Below, one piece after another: positions 43,235 to 51,831 of a stretch of 64,000 nt of DNA. The DNA lies in NCBI RefSeq assembly GCF_049800835.1, contig NZ_JBNAFU010000006.1, positions 62,001-126,000 on the forward strand, written 5' to 3'. The position numbers and the translations under genes are program-made. Below the pieces are notes generated by a model that saw nothing but the letters and a program-made list of their open reading frames with translations, was not told the origin of the DNA and ran no database searches. Position 1 is the stretch's first letter. Each line of letters starts with the position of its first letter. This DNA comes from Dinoroseobacter sp049800835. GTDB taxonomy: Bacteria; Pseudomonadota; Alphaproteobacteria; Rhodobacterales; Rhodobacteraceae.

Positions 43235-45782
43235 TCACAATCCGGCCGGGCACGACGATCAGCTTCTTCGGGGCTCCTCCGGCAAGCGCCCTCTGCACAG
43301 CATCATCGGCCAGAGCCAGCTTTTCAACCTCTTCCTTCGGCATGTCTTTCGGAACGGTTATCTCCGACCGGCGTTTCCCGTTGACCTGGATGGGCAGGGT
43401 GACGCTGTCATCAACCAGCAGCGCCGGATCGGCCTCAGGCCAGGGTGCCTCGGCGACAAGCCCCGTTCCCCCGAGCATCGACCAGATTTCTTCGGCCAGA
43501 TGCGGGGTCATCGGTGACATCAACTGGGCCATCACCCGCATCGCTGCGATCCGGTCGGACGCCGGTGCTTGAGACTTGGCAAGCGTGTTGGTGAATTCAT
43601 AGAGCTTCGCGATGGACTTGTTGAAGGCGAACCCTTCGATCCCCGCAGTGACATCCGCGATCGCGCGCGCCGTGGCCCGGGCGAGCGGCACGTCGGAGCC
43701 CCCTGCGGGAGCCGCCTCCGCGCCGCTCTGGCGAAGGTCCTCCGCCAGGCGCCAGACCCGCCCTAGGTGCTTGTACGCGGCCTCGGCACCCGCGGCGGTC
43801 CATTCGACGTCACGCTCCGGCGGGCTGTCGGACATGACGAACCAACGCGCCGTATCCGCCCCGAACGCGTCGATGATCGACACCGGGTCCACCACATTCT
43901 TCTTTGATTTGGACATCTTGGCCGAGGGGATCACCTCCAACGGGGCACCCGTTGACAAAAGCGTGCGTGCCTCGACGTCCACGTCTTCCGGCAGGTGATA
44001 GACCGGACGGCCTTTTTCATCGCGCGTCAGGTAAATCTCGTGCGTGACCATGCCTTGCGTAAACAGCGCATCGAACGGCTCGATCGCCTTTTCCGGCAAA
44101 TGCCCCGTGATTTGCATCGCACGTGCGAAGAAGCGCGCGTAGAGCAGATGCAGGATCGCGTGCTCCACGCCACCGATATACTGGTCGACATTCATCCAGT
44201 AGGACGCAGCCTCCAGATCGGTCGGTGTGGTCGCGTGGGGCGCGGTGAAGCGCGCATAGTACCAGGAACTGTCGGCGAACGTGTCCATCGTGTCCGTCTC
44301 GCGCCGGGCGGGCGCGCCGCAGGACGGGCAGGGCACATTGCGCCATGTGGGGTGCCGGTCCAGCGGATTTCCCGGCTGATCAAAGGAAACGTCGCGTGGC
44401 AACTCGACAGGCAGATTCTCTTTCTTCTCCGGAACAATGCCGCAGATCTCGCAATGCACCACCGGGATGGGGCATCCCCAGTAGCGCTGTCGCGAGACAC
44501 CCCAGTCGCGCAGGCGGAACTTGGTTACCCCTTCGCCCCAGCCCGCCTGCTCGGCAAACGCGATGGTGGCGGCAATCGCCTCCTCGCCGGTGGCGACGTC
44601 CACACCCGCGAAATGGTTTTTGAAACGTACCTTCTCGGTCTTCGGTGGAACGTAGGCCTCGGCTTCCACCGGGGTGCCATCCTCGACTGCAACATAGGTA
44701 TCGATCACCGGCAGGTCGTACTTCCTCGCGAAATCAAGGTCGCGCTGGTCATGGGCCGGGCAGGCGAAGATCGCGCCGGTGCCGTAGTCCATCAGGATGA
44801 AGTTCGCGACCCAGACCGGCAGTTCCCATTCGGGGTTCAGCGGATGACGCACCCGCAGCCCGGTGTCGAATCCTCGCTTTTCGGCTGTCTCCAGCGCTTC
44901 CTCGGTGGTGCCGCCCTTGCGAACATCCGCGCAGAAGGCGGCCAGGTCCGGATTGTCTGCCTCAAGCGCCTTGGTGATCGGGTGATCGGGCGACAGACCG
45001 ACGAAAGATGCCCCCATCAGAGTATCGGGACGTGTCGTGTAAACCTCGACCTTGTCGTGTCCCGCCACCGGCTCTGTCAGGTCAAACGCCATTTGCAAAC
45101 CACGCGACTTGCCGATCCAGTTGGCCTGCATGGTGCGAACCTTCTCCGGCCAGTCCTTCAGACCATCGAGCGCATCCAGCAGATCGCCTGCCATGTCCGA
45201 GATCGCAAAGAACCATTGCGTCAGTTCGCGCCGTTCAACCTCCGCGCCCGAACGCCAGCCCTTGCCATCGATCACCTGTTCGTTGGCCAGAACGGTCATG
45301 TCGACGGGGTCCCAGTTGACCACGGCGTTCTTGCGGTAGACCAGACCGGCCTCCATCATGTCGATGAAAAGCGCCTGCTGCTGCGCGTAGTACTCCGGGT
45401 CGCAGGTTGCAAACTCTCGTGACCAGTCGATGCTGAGCCCCAGCGGTTTCATCTGGTCGCGCATCACGGCGATGTTGTCATAGGTCCATTCCGCCGGGTG
45501 TCCGCCTGAGGCCATGGCCGCATTTTCCGCAGGCATTCCAAAGGCATCCCACCCCATCGGATGCAGCACGTTGTGCCCCGTGCTCAGTTTGTAGCGCGCG
45601 ACCACGTCGCCCATCGTGTAGTTGCGCACATGCCCCATATGGATACGCCCCGAGGGATAGGGGAACATCTCCAGCACGTAGTACTTGGGGCGGGAACTGT
45701 CCTGCCGCGCCTCGAACGTGCGGGCGTCGGCCCATGCGGCCTGCCATTTGCTTTCAACTGCGCTCGGAGCGTAACGGGACAT
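43221..45782 (-). CDS. leuS: Leucyl-tRNA synthetase
   Basis: The 853-residue class I synthetase charges tRNA-Leu. The HIGH-type motif 'PSGRIHMGHVRNYTMGDV' is at 43-60 (HMGH 48-51), the editing CP1 domain lies at about 225-425, with 'RPDTLMGASFVG' as the threonine-rich editing region, and 'SAKMSKSKKNVVDP' near residue 620 is the KMSKS loop. A zinc-type 'CPSCGAPARRETDTMDTF' occurs in the inserted domain. ATG 45782 has a GAAGGA site; an upstream frame extension is not homologous. It opens the unit leading to lptE and holA. Confidence 0.96.
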   Translation of the reverse strand: MSRYAPSAVESKWQAAWADARTFEARQDSSRPKYYVLEMFPYPSGRIHMGHVRNYTMGDVVARYKLSTGHNVLHPMGWDAFGMPAENAAMASGGHPAEWTYDNIAVMRDQMKPLGLSIDWSREFATCDPEYYAQQQALFIDMMEAGLVYRKNAVVNWDPVDMTVLANEQVIDGKGWRSGAEVERRELTQWFFAISDMAGDLLDALDGLKDWPEKVRTMQANWIGKSRGLQMAFDLTEPVAGHDKVEVYTTRPDTLMGASFVGLSPDHPITKALEADNPDLAAFCADVRKGGTTEEALETAEKRGFDTGLRVRHPLNPEWELPVWVANFILMDYGTGAIFACPAHDQRDLDFARKYDLPVIDTYVAVEDGTPVEAEAYVPPKTEKVRFKNHFAGVDVATGEEAIAATIAFAEQAGWGEGVTKFRLRDWGVSRQRYWGCPIPVVHCEICGIVPEKKENLPVELPRDVSFDQPGNPLDRHPTWRNVPCPSCGAPARRETDTMDTFADSSWYYARFTAPHATTPTDLEAASYWMNVDQYIGGVEHAILHLLYARFFARAMQITGHLPEKAIEPFDALFTQGMVTHEIYLTRDEKGRPVYHLPEDVDVEARTLLSTGAPLEVIPSAKMSKSKKNVVDPVSIIDAFGADTARWFVMSDSPPERDVEWTAAGAEAAYKHLGRVWRLAEDLRQSGAEAAPAGGSDVPLARATARAIADVTAGIEGFAFNKSIAKLYEFTNTLAKSQAPASDRIAAMRVMAQLMSPMTPHLAEEIWSMLGGTGLVAEAPWPEADPALLVDDSVTLPIQVNGKRRSEITVPKDMPKEEVEKLALADDAVQRALAGGAPKKLIVVPGRIVNVVI

Positions 45783-45910
45783 TGCGGATTTCCTTCTCGG
45801 CGGCTCTTGCCCGGCCACGCAGACCGGACGGGCAGCGGTGTAGCGGTCCGCTTGCGGAACGTCTAGGACCGAAGGCGGCGCCAACCGTTTTGGCCCTTTT
45901 CTTTTGTGCG

Positions 45911-45933
45911 AAAAATACCTCCGCCGGAGGCGC
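45911..45933 (-). terminator. Rhodobacteraceae-style short hairpin with T-run after the DUF3576 gene
   Basis: Read on the minus strand, a G/C stem (CCTCC/GGAGG, loop of three) is followed by TATTTTT, 24 bases past the DUF3576 stop. From memory, CCTCCGGCGGAGG-TATTTTT is a very frequent gene-end element in Rhodobacteraceae genomes. A second T-rich stretch follows. Confidence 0.65.
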
Positions 45934-45956
45934 GCCGGGCCAGTGCCCTGCGGCGC

Positions 45957-46436
45957 TCAGAGTCCGGCGTCCCGCAACCGTAGCTGGCGCGCGCGGGTCA
46001 GGATCGCATCTTCGACCGCCAGAACGGTATCAGGGTCCGCTGGGCCGGACCGCGTTGCAAGCGCCAGGCGCAGTGACCGCGCATCAAGCGCCGGGTCCTG
46101 CACGAAAACCGTTGCGCGGTAGGCCCGGCCCGATCCGGGGGCTGTGCCAAACCCGGTGACGATCACGCCGGTAAACGGGTCCACCGTTTCGATCGGCAGG
46201 AAATCCAGCACCTCCAGCGAGGCGTTCCAGATATACTTGTTCACTTCGACGGTGGTGTTGGGGTCGATGTTGTTCTCGAAGATATCCCAGATCGTGTCTT
46301 GCTCCTGCGCCTCGAGCTGCGCCGTCGTCGGCTGTGCCTCGCCGCCCAGAGAATCCATCGAGTCGAACGCGCCGCAGGCCGACAGGAAACCCAGCACGAT
46401 CAGCGATCCGACAGTGCGTGTGGAGCGTGCGGTCAT
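45957..46436 (-). CDS. DUF3576 lipoprotein
   Basis: The 159-residue product has a lipobox in its signal ('VLGFLSAC', Cys near 21). The mature domain 'TIWDIFENNIDPNTTVEVNK' and 'NASLEVLDFLPIETVDPFTG' (about 47-85) is the DUF3576 hallmark, with 'VIVTGFGTAP' after it. Members are thought to be envelope lipoproteins of alphaproteobacteria; function unknown. ATG 46436 is the start giving the proper lipoprotein signal. It is divergent from the porin, with 283 bases between the starts. Confidence 0.85.
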   Translation of the reverse strand: MTARSTRTVGSLIVLGFLSACGAFDSMDSLGGEAQPTTAQLEAQEQDTIWDIFENNIDPNTTVEVNKYIWNASLEVLDFLPIETVDPFTGVIVTGFGTAPGSGRAYRATVFVQDPALDARSLRLALATRSGPADPDTVLAVEDAILTRARQLRLRDAGL

Positions 46437-46719
46437 GGGTGGGCATCCTTCGTCATCTCGGCCTGTTCGCGTCTTAGCGGACAGGGGTAACTGAGACAAG
46501 CCCGCCCTCATTCGCCAAGGAAAACGGCCGCTTGAGCCGCTGCTGAGGGGGCGCTGGTTGGGCGGTCCACATCACTGTGTCTTTGTTGCACCAATTCCGG
46601 GGCAGCTTTTCTGCAAGAAATGCCGCCGCTTGCAATCAAATGGGGAAAGATCGAAAGAGGGGCATACCCAGCCGGATGCACTGCGCTGGGGTGCACTGTT
46701 AACACACGAGGGAAACTCG

Positions 46720-47721
46720 ATGAAAAAACTTCTCATCGCTTCGACCGCTCTGGTGGCAACGTCCGGCTTCGCATACGCCGACGTCACCCTCAGCGGCTCC
46801 GCGCAGTTCGGCGTGATCTATCAGGAAGACCGCACCGTCACCGACGGCAACGGCGACGCTGTTGATGACGAACTGTTCCTGGACTACGAACTGCAGTTCG
46901 ACCTGGCTGGCTCCACCACCACAGACTCCGGTCTGACCTTCGGTGCGTCCGCTGACTTCGAGAACGACTCGAACGCAACTGCTGACTCCAACGATCAGGG
47001 CTTCGACCCGGAAATCTTCGTGTCCGGTGGCTTCGGCACCCTGACCATCGGTGACGTGGACGTCGCAACCGACACCGCGTTCGGTGGCAAGACCCGTGAC
47101 CCCGGCTACGACGGCATCGGCATCGACAACAAGATCGACTCGCTGATCTTCGCTGACGCCGACGCAGGCTTCGACACTGGTGACGAGATCGACTCGAACA
47201 TCATGTACGAACTGGCCGTTGCTGGTTTTGAACTGACTGTGACTGCAGACAGCTTCGAAGAAAACTACGCGGTCGCTCTGGGTTATGACTTCGGTTCCTT
47301 CGACGTTGGCATCGGCTACGTTGAAATCGAAGACTACCAGGACAACGTGAACTCCGACGGCCTGTCCCTGATCGGTGGCGGTGAGTCCATCTCGCTGTTC
47401 TTCGGCGGTGAACTGGCTGGCTTCGACTTCGACATCTACTATGCCGAGCACGAGAACGAGCCGACCGACCTCGACCTGAACGGTTACGGTGTGTCCGCAT
47501 CCTACGACCTGGGTGGTTACACCCTGTCCTTCGCGGCCAACTACACCGAAGTTGAAGACACCAACATCGACGGTTGGGACTACGGTATCGGCGTGAACTA
47601 CGACCTCGGCGGCGGTGCATCGCTCGACGCAGGTATCGGTCAGGTTTACACCATCGACTTCGCCAACAACGACACCGACGACCAGCTGGTCGCGTCGCTT
47701 GGTATGTCCTTCAAGTTCTAA
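46720..47721 (+). CDS. Outer-membrane porin of the Rhodobacter type
   Basis: The 333-residue precursor has a signal peptide ('MKKLLIASTALVATSGFAYA', cleavage before ADVTLSG), then a beta-barrel with alternating strands ('VTLSGSAQFGVIYQE', 'FGTLTIGDVDVATDTAFG', 'YAVALGYDFGSFDVGIGYVE') and the terminal Phe ('ASLGMSFKF') needed for barrel assembly. It is extremely acidic, as in marine bacteria, and codon use is very uniform, indicating strong expression. ATG 46720 follows GAGGGA. The 283-base upstream gap, shared with a divergent gene, should hold a strong promoter and a long leader; I could not fix the -35/-10. A strong terminator follows. Confidence 0.93.
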   Translation: MKKLLIASTALVATSGFAYADVTLSGSAQFGVIYQEDRTVTDGNGDAVDDELFLDYELQFDLAGSTTTDSGLTFGASADFENDSNATADSNDQGFDPEIFVSGGFGTLTIGDVDVATDTAFGGKTRDPGYDGIGIDNKIDSLIFADADAGFDTGDEIDSNIMYELAVAGFELTVTADSFEENYAVALGYDFGSFDVGIGYVEIEDYQDNVNSDGLSLIGGGESISLFFGGELAGFDFDIYYAEHENEPTDLDLNGYGVSASYDLGGYTLSFAANYTEVEDTNIDGWDYGIGVNYDLGGGASLDAGIGQVYTIDFANNDTDDQLVASLGMSFKF

Positions 47722-47743
47722 TCGACCCAAATCGATTGGATGG

Positions 47744-47770
47744 AAAGAGCGGGCCTTGTGCCCGCTCTTT
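47744..47770 (+). terminator. Rho-independent terminator of the porin gene
   Basis: An 11-base perfect stem (AAAGAGCGGGC / GCCCGCTCTTT) with loop CTTGT is followed by TTCTTTT, 23 bases past the porin stop. It is also nearly symmetric for the minus strand. Confidence 0.92.
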
Positions 47771-47812
47771 TCTTTTGGGATGACCAATGCGGGCGCTGAC
47801 GGAGAGGTCGCA

Positions 47813-48466
47813 ATGGGATTGCCAGAGATTACCGAACGGGTTGAGACCGCCGCACGCAAAGCCGGAAGAGACCCCGCCGATATCCAGTTGATTGCCGTCT
47901 CAAAGGTGCAGCCGCTCGCGCGGGTGGAGGCCGTGCTGACCGCAGGCCACCGCGTGTTCGGCGAAAACCGCGTGCAGGAAGCCCAAGGCAAATGGCCGGA
48001 GTTCAAAGACCGGTTCGACGGCATTGATCTGCATCTGATCGGTCCATTGCAGTCCAACAAGACCCGCCCCGCAGTTGAATTGTTCGACGCCATCCATACC
48101 GTCGACCGCACCAAGCTCGCCCGCCGGCTTGCCGATCACGCGCAGGAACTTGGCCGTAGCCCGGATATCTTCGTGCAGGTGAACACCGGCGACGAGGGGC
48201 AAAAGGCCGGGTGCGCGCTGCCGGACGTCGATGCGCTTGTGGCGGAGTGCCGGGCACTCGATCTGCCGCTGAAGGGACTCATGTGCATCCCGCCCGTGGA
48301 CGAGGAACCGTCGTTGCATTTCGCGTTGCTGGCCAAACTGGCTGCGCGCAATGGGCTGACCGGGTTGAGCATGGGCATGTCGCGGGATTTCGAAAGTGCG
48401 ATCGCACAGGGGGCGACGCATATCCGTGTCGGGTCTGCGATCTTCGGAGACCGCGTGCCCGGATGA
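47813..48466 (+). CDS. YggS-family pyridoxal-phosphate homeostasis protein
   Basis: The 217-residue PLP-binding protein has the family's Lys motif 'LIAVSKVQP' (Lys near 32, which binds PLP), 'VFGENRVQEAQGKW' (about 49-62), 'LHLIGPLQSNKTR', and the closing 'GLSMGMSRDFESAIAQGATH' with 'VRVGSAIFG'-type end ('IRVGSAIFGDR'). YggS/PLPBP buffers PLP and affects amino-acid and keto-acid balance; it has no known catalytic turnover. ATG 47813 has a GGAGAGG site; an upstream ATG at 47780 is within the terminator tail region and less likely. Confidence 0.92.
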   Translation: MGLPEITERVETAARKAGRDPADIQLIAVSKVQPLARVEAVLTAGHRVFGENRVQEAQGKWPEFKDRFDGIDLHLIGPLQSNKTRPAVELFDAIHTVDRTKLARRLADHAQELGRSPDIFVQVNTGDEGQKAGCALPDVDALVAECRALDLPLKGLMCIPPVDEEPSLHFALLAKLAARNGLTGLSMGMSRDFESAIAQGATHIRVGSAIFGDRVPG

Positions 48467-48467
48467 C

Positions 48468-48492
48468 CTGCGCCCGGTTGGTCCGGGCGCAG
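48468..48492. terminator. Two-way hairpin between convergent genes
   Basis: A perfect 10-base G/C stem (CTGCGCCCGG / CCGGGCGCAG) with loop TTGGT lies between the YggS stop (48466) and the binding-protein stop (48501). T-runs are short, so termination may be moderate in both directions. Confidence 0.7.
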
Positions 48493-48500
48493 ACGGTTTC

Positions 48501-49280
48501 CTACAACGCCGGTAGCGGTGGCAGGGGCTGACCCAGCCAAGTCTCGGACAGGTCGTTCAACTGCCCGCCGAGGGTCTTGTGCAGGATGAAGACGTTCACC
48601 CATTGCAGCAGGTCGAAGTTGCCCTTCTTCACGCCGATGAACGCCGGGCTTTCCTTGATGATGAACTTGGTTTCCATATCCAGGTCAGGGTTGTCCGCCG
48701 ACAGCCCCGCGGCGACCGTGTTGCCGGTCACCAGCACATCGACCTGACCCGAGGTGAACGCCGCCAGAGTGGCCGCGTTATCGCCGAACCGGATGATCTC
48801 CGTGCCCTCTGGGGCGCTGTCGGTCAGTTCCAGATCCTCAAGCGTGCCGCCAGTCAGACCTACCTTCAGTCCTGCCAGATCGGCGGCGCTCGCAACCGCG
48901 ACACCCGACGCGGCGAAGGCACCGGAGTAGAACGGAGCATAGGCCGACGAGAACCAGATCGACTTCGCACGCTCCGGGTTGGCACCCATCGAGGAGATCA
49001 CCAGATCCACACGGTCGGTTTCCAGAAACGGAATGCGCTGTTTGGAGGTAACGGGCACAAGCTCCAGCTCGACGCCCAGATCCTCCGCGATCAGTTTGGC
49101 AACGTCGACATCATAGCCAACATGTTCGCCCTCCGCCCCGAGGGAGCCGAAGGGCGGAAAGTTCTCGGGCACGGCGATCTGGATCGTGCCTTCGGACAGA
49201 ATGTCCGACAGGTCCGCATGGGCTGGCACAGTCGCAAGGGCCAACGCGGCCCCGGCCAACAGGCTTTTGAGAAAGGTCAT
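48501..49280 (-). CDS. ABC transporter periplasmic substrate-binding protein, family 3 (polar amino acid)
   Basis: The 259-residue precursor has a signal peptide ('LLAGAALALATVPAHA') and the family-3 mature fold: 'GTIQIAVPENFPPFGSLGAE' (about 31-50), 'GYDVDVAKLIAEDLGVELEL' (about 55-74) and 'DRVDLVISSMGANPERAKSI', the region that binds the amino acid alpha-groups. It delivers a polar amino acid to the two permeases encoded upstream on the same strand. The gap to the permease gene is 26 bases. Specificity cannot be fixed. No ATPase gene is present in the cluster. Confidence 0.9.
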   Translation of the reverse strand: MTFLKSLLAGAALALATVPAHADLSDILSEGTIQIAVPENFPPFGSLGAEGEHVGYDVDVAKLIAEDLGVELELVPVTSKQRIPFLETDRVDLVISSMGANPERAKSIWFSSAYAPFYSGAFAASGVAVASAADLAGLKVGLTGGTLEDLELTDSAPEGTEIIRFGDNAATLAAFTSGQVDVLVTGNTVAAGLSADNPDLDMETKFIIKESPAFIGVKKGNFDLLQWVNVFILHKTLGGQLNDLSETWLGQPLPPLPAL

Positions 49281-49306
49281 TTCTAGGTCTCCTCGGTTGA
49301 AAAAAA

Positions 49307-50014
49307 TCAGGCCACTTCGGCCTTCGGGCGGTCGCTGATGCTGCCCAGGCGGCGTTCCAGCCTCCGGGCGATCAGCGAGAGCGGGTAGCAAAGCGAAAAG
49401 TAAACCAGGGCCATCAGCGGATAGATGATGAAGGGCTCCGTTCCCTCCACCGGCGCATTGGCCCATCTTCGCCCGATGGCCATCAGGTCGTGGAATCCGA
49501 TGATGTAGGCCAGCGACGTGCCCTTGATGATCTGGACCATGAACCCGACCGTCGGTGCCAGCGCGACACGGATCGCCTGCGGCAGGATGATATGGCGCAG
49601 CGTCGCGCCAAACCGCAGGCCCAGTGCGCTGCCGCCCTCCCACTGGCCTTGGGGCAAGCTCTCGATCGCGCCGCGCCAGACATCCGCCATATAGGCCGAG
49701 GCATAGAGCGTCAGCGACACACCCGCCGCAATCCACGGGTTCACATCCTGCCCCATCAGGCGCGGTATGCCGAGCCCGGTCAGGAACAGCAGCATCAAAA
49801 GGGGTGTCGATTGGAACAGCCAGATGTACGAAATCGCCGCTTTCTTGAGCCACTTTTGCGGCGAGATACGCGCCAGCGTGATCAACCCGCCAAAAATGCC
49901 GCCGCCGATAAACGCCAGCAAAGACAGATAGATCGTAAACTGCGTCGCCTCCAGAAGCTGGAAAACGACGATCCCTTCGGGCTTGCCTAGAAGGGTTTCG
50001 AGCAGGGCCCTCAT
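49307..50014 (-). CDS. Amino-acid ABC transporter permease (HisM/ArtM type)
   Basis: The 235-residue inner-membrane protein has five hydrophobic helices. The ATPase-coupling loop is 'EGGSALGLRFGATLRHIILP' with the EAA-type Gly near 138. 'TIYLSLLAFIGGG' (about 27-39) starts the conserved permease core. It pairs with the next permease, whose stop overlaps its start by four bases. In the polar amino acid uptake family, two such subunits form the pore. Confidence 0.9.
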   Translation of the reverse strand: MRALLETLLGKPEGIVVFQLLEATQFTIYLSLLAFIGGGIFGGLITLARISPQKWLKKAAISYIWLFQSTPLLMLLFLTGLGIPRLMGQDVNPWIAAGVSLTLYASAYMADVWRGAIESLPQGQWEGGSALGLRFGATLRHIILPQAIRVALAPTVGFMVQIIKGTSLAYIIGFHDLMAIGRRWANAPVEGTEPFIIYPLMALVYFSLCYPLSLIARRLERRLGSISDRPKAEVA

Positions 50015-50688
50015 CGGGCATCGGTCCAGGCAAACGCATAGCGCGCTGTGGCGGCCATGAGGCTTTTGAACATCAGGGACAGGCCGATATAGATCGCCGT
50101 AAGCGTGATGAAGACTTCGAATGAGCGGAAGGTTCGGCTGTCTATGAATAGACCCGCCTGTGTCAGGTCATTGACCCCGATTTCCGAAACGACGCCGGTG
50201 GTCAGAAACAGGAAGATGAACTGGGACGACAGCGACGGAAACGTCGTTGCGATGGCCTGCGGCAGTGTCACCTTGAAGAAAATCGTGACCGGTTTCAGTC
50301 CCAGGGCGCGCGCGGCCTCAATCTGCCCCTGCCCCACGCCCAGGTAGCCCGCGCGCAAAATCTCCGCAAAGTAAGCGGAGAAGTTCAGGGTCAGCGCCAG
50401 CAACGCGTGCGCCCAAAACGGCCATTGATACCCCAGCAGCAACGGCAGCCCAAAGGCCACGAAGAACAACTGGACGAGCAAGGGTGTGTTGCGAATGAAC
50501 TCTACGTAGGCAGTTGAAATCTGTGATAGAACCGGCAGTTTTGCCAAGCGGGACGCAGACAGTCCGAGCGCCAGGATGAAGCCGAGAATCCCGGCCAGAA
50601 ATGTCAGCCCTGCGCTGAGCATCGCCCCTTCGGTCAGCAGCCAGAGGTACTCTGGCGAGCGTGTGATCTCAAAGAAGCGCAAGTCCAT
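50011..50688 (-). CDS. Amino-acid ABC transporter permease, second subunit
   Basis: The 225-residue inner-membrane protein has the same layout as its partner: 'TFLAGILGFILALGLSASRL' as an early helix, 'FIRNTPLLVQLFFVAFGLPL' (about 64-83), and the coupling loop 'AARALGLKPVTIFFKVTLPQ' (about 126-145). It is first in the three-gene unit (permease, permease, binding protein). The upstream 313 bases hold a terminator and an unusual repeat block. No ATP-binding subunit follows, so a shared ATPase encoded elsewhere must power it. Confidence 0.9.
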   Translation of the reverse strand: MDLRFFEITRSPEYLWLLTEGAMLSAGLTFLAGILGFILALGLSASRLAKLPVLSQISTAYVEFIRNTPLLVQLFFVAFGLPLLLGYQWPFWAHALLALTLNFSAYFAEILRAGYLGVGQGQIEAARALGLKPVTIFFKVTLPQAIATTFPSLSSQFIFLFLTTGVVSEIGVNDLTQAGLFIDSRTFRSFEVFITLTAIYIGLSLMFKSLMAATARYAFAWTDAR

Positions 50689-50854
50689 GCTGCGACGTCA
50701 CCGCGTCACACATGGCCTGCCAAGCGTCGCCGCACAAAAATTGGCGAGTCGTGAAAACGGCGTGTAGCTTTGGCCCAAAAGCTGACCGCTGCGCTCAGCA
50801 ATTGGGCGGCAGTGAATCGCCAGAGCAGGCGAAAGTTGCGTTCAATCAAAAAAA

Positions 50855-50875
50855 TGCCGGGCACGGGGCCCGGCA
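50855..50875 (-). terminator. Intrinsic terminator upstream of the ABC transporter genes
   Basis: An 8-base stem (TGCCGGGC / GCCCGGCA), loop ACGGG, is followed on the minus strand by seven T (50848-50854). It lies 127 bases past the response-regulator stop and 167 bases before the permease ATG. It may end the regulator transcript, or act as an attenuator if a promoter sits in 50876-51001. Confidence 0.85.
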
Positions 50876-50940
50876 AGTCCAACAGGGAGGTGCCGTTGCA
50901 TAACCCCGTAACGGCGTGGGGTCGTTAGATGGTGCCAAGA

Positions 50941-50999
50941 TACCGTGTCGGCAGCGTGTCCCAAATGGGACTTTTGGACACGACCTTTGGTACCGTGTC
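50941..50999. repeat. Block of direct and inverted CGTGTC repeats
   Basis: TACCGTGTC occurs twice exactly (50941-50949 and 50991-50999). CGTGTC occurs three times in direct orientation and once inverted (GACACG, 50977-50982). CGTGTCC (50955-50961) pairs with GGACACG (50976-50982), while GTCCCA (50958-50963) can instead pair with TGGGAC (50966-50971), so two mutually exclusive hairpins are possible. The rest of the 313-base gap (50689-51001) holds only the terminator at 50855. Confidence 0.6.
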
Positions 51000-51001
51000 A
51001 T

Positions 51002-51688
51002 TTATGCCACGAGGCGGTACCCCCCGCTCTCGGTCACGAGGATGCGGGCGTTGGAGGGGTCGGGCTCGATCTTCTGGCGCAGACGGTAAATGTGGGTCTC
51101 GAGAGTATGGGTGGTTACGCCCGCATTGTACCCCCAAACTTCGTGTAGAAGGATGTCCCGCGCGACCACGCCATCGGTGGCGCGATAAAGGAACTTGAGG
51201 ATGTTGGTTTCCTTTTCCGTCAGGCGGATTTTGCGATCGTCTTCAGTCTCCAACATCTTCATCGCGGGCTTGAACGTATAGGGTCCAAGCTGGAAGATCG
51301 CGTCTTCGGACTGCTCATGCTGGCGCAACTGTGCGCGGATCCGGGCCAGAAGCACTGGCAGCTTGAACGGTTTCGTGACGTAGTCGTTCGCTCCGGCATC
51401 AAGGCCGAGGATCGTGTCCGCGTCGCTGTCATGGCCGGTCAGCATCAGCACCGGGCATTTCACGCCTTGCTTGCGCATCAGGCGGCACAATTCGCGGCCA
51501 TCGGTGTCCGGCAGGCCCACGTCGAGAATGACCAGATCGTAGATCCCGGCCTTGGCCTTTTCCATTGCCTCGGCACCGGAGCCGGCTTCGAACACGTCGA
51601 AATCCTCAGTCATTACAAGCTGTTCGGACAGCGCCTCGCGCAGGTCTTCGTCGTCATCGACAAGCAGGATCTTTCTAAGGGTTGCCAT
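51002..51688 (-). CDS. OmpR/PhoB-family response regulator
   Basis: The 228-residue regulator has a receiver domain (1-118) with the acidic pocket 'LVDDDED', phospho-acceptor Asp56 in 'LVILDVGLPDTDG', 'LMLTGHD' and the Lys of 'VTKPFKLPVL' (about 100-109). The C-terminal winged helix (about 130-228) has 'RLTEKETNILKFLYRA', 'HEVWGYNAGVTTHTLETHIY' and 'LVTESGGYRLVA'. No histidine kinase is adjacent, so it is an orphan. ATG 51688 follows GGAGGAG. It is divergent from ribA; the 143-base gap contains a perfect GTTTCGAAAC palindrome (51745-51754) of unknown meaning. Confidence 0.93.
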   Translation of the reverse strand: MATLRKILLVDDDEDLREALSEQLVMTEDFDVFEAGSGAEAMEKAKAGIYDLVILDVGLPDTDGRELCRLMRKQGVKCPVLMLTGHDSDADTILGLDAGANDYVTKPFKLPVLLARIRAQLRQHEQSEDAIFQLGPYTFKPAMKMLETEDDRKIRLTEKETNILKFLYRATDGVVARDILLHEVWGYNAGVTTHTLETHIYRLRQKIEPDPSNARILVTESGGYRLVA

Positions 51689-51831
51689 TGGCTCCTCCGG
51701 GTTTCGATACCAAGGAGATGCGGTGCGGCGCGTCATTCAGCAAGGTTTCGAAACGCAAACTCACGGGCACGTGTCACGACATCGGGATATGTTTCAATTT
51801 CCGGCCCTCCGGGCTATGGGATAGGCCTGAG

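Noticed and set aside
43995..45422. 475-codon plus-strand frame inside leuS
   Set aside because: leuS is intact with HIGH and KMSKS motifs; the opposite frame is a product of high GC at third positions.
46699..48114. 471-codon open frame antisense to the porin and YggS genes
   Set aside because: Its translation is Val/Gly-rich and mirrors the very uniform codon use of the porin; it crosses a strong terminator and two genuine genes.
51745..51754. GTTTCGAAAC palindrome between the response regulator and ribA
   Set aside because: It is short enough to be chance, and I know no regulator with this exact site; kept only as a remark in the regulator entry.
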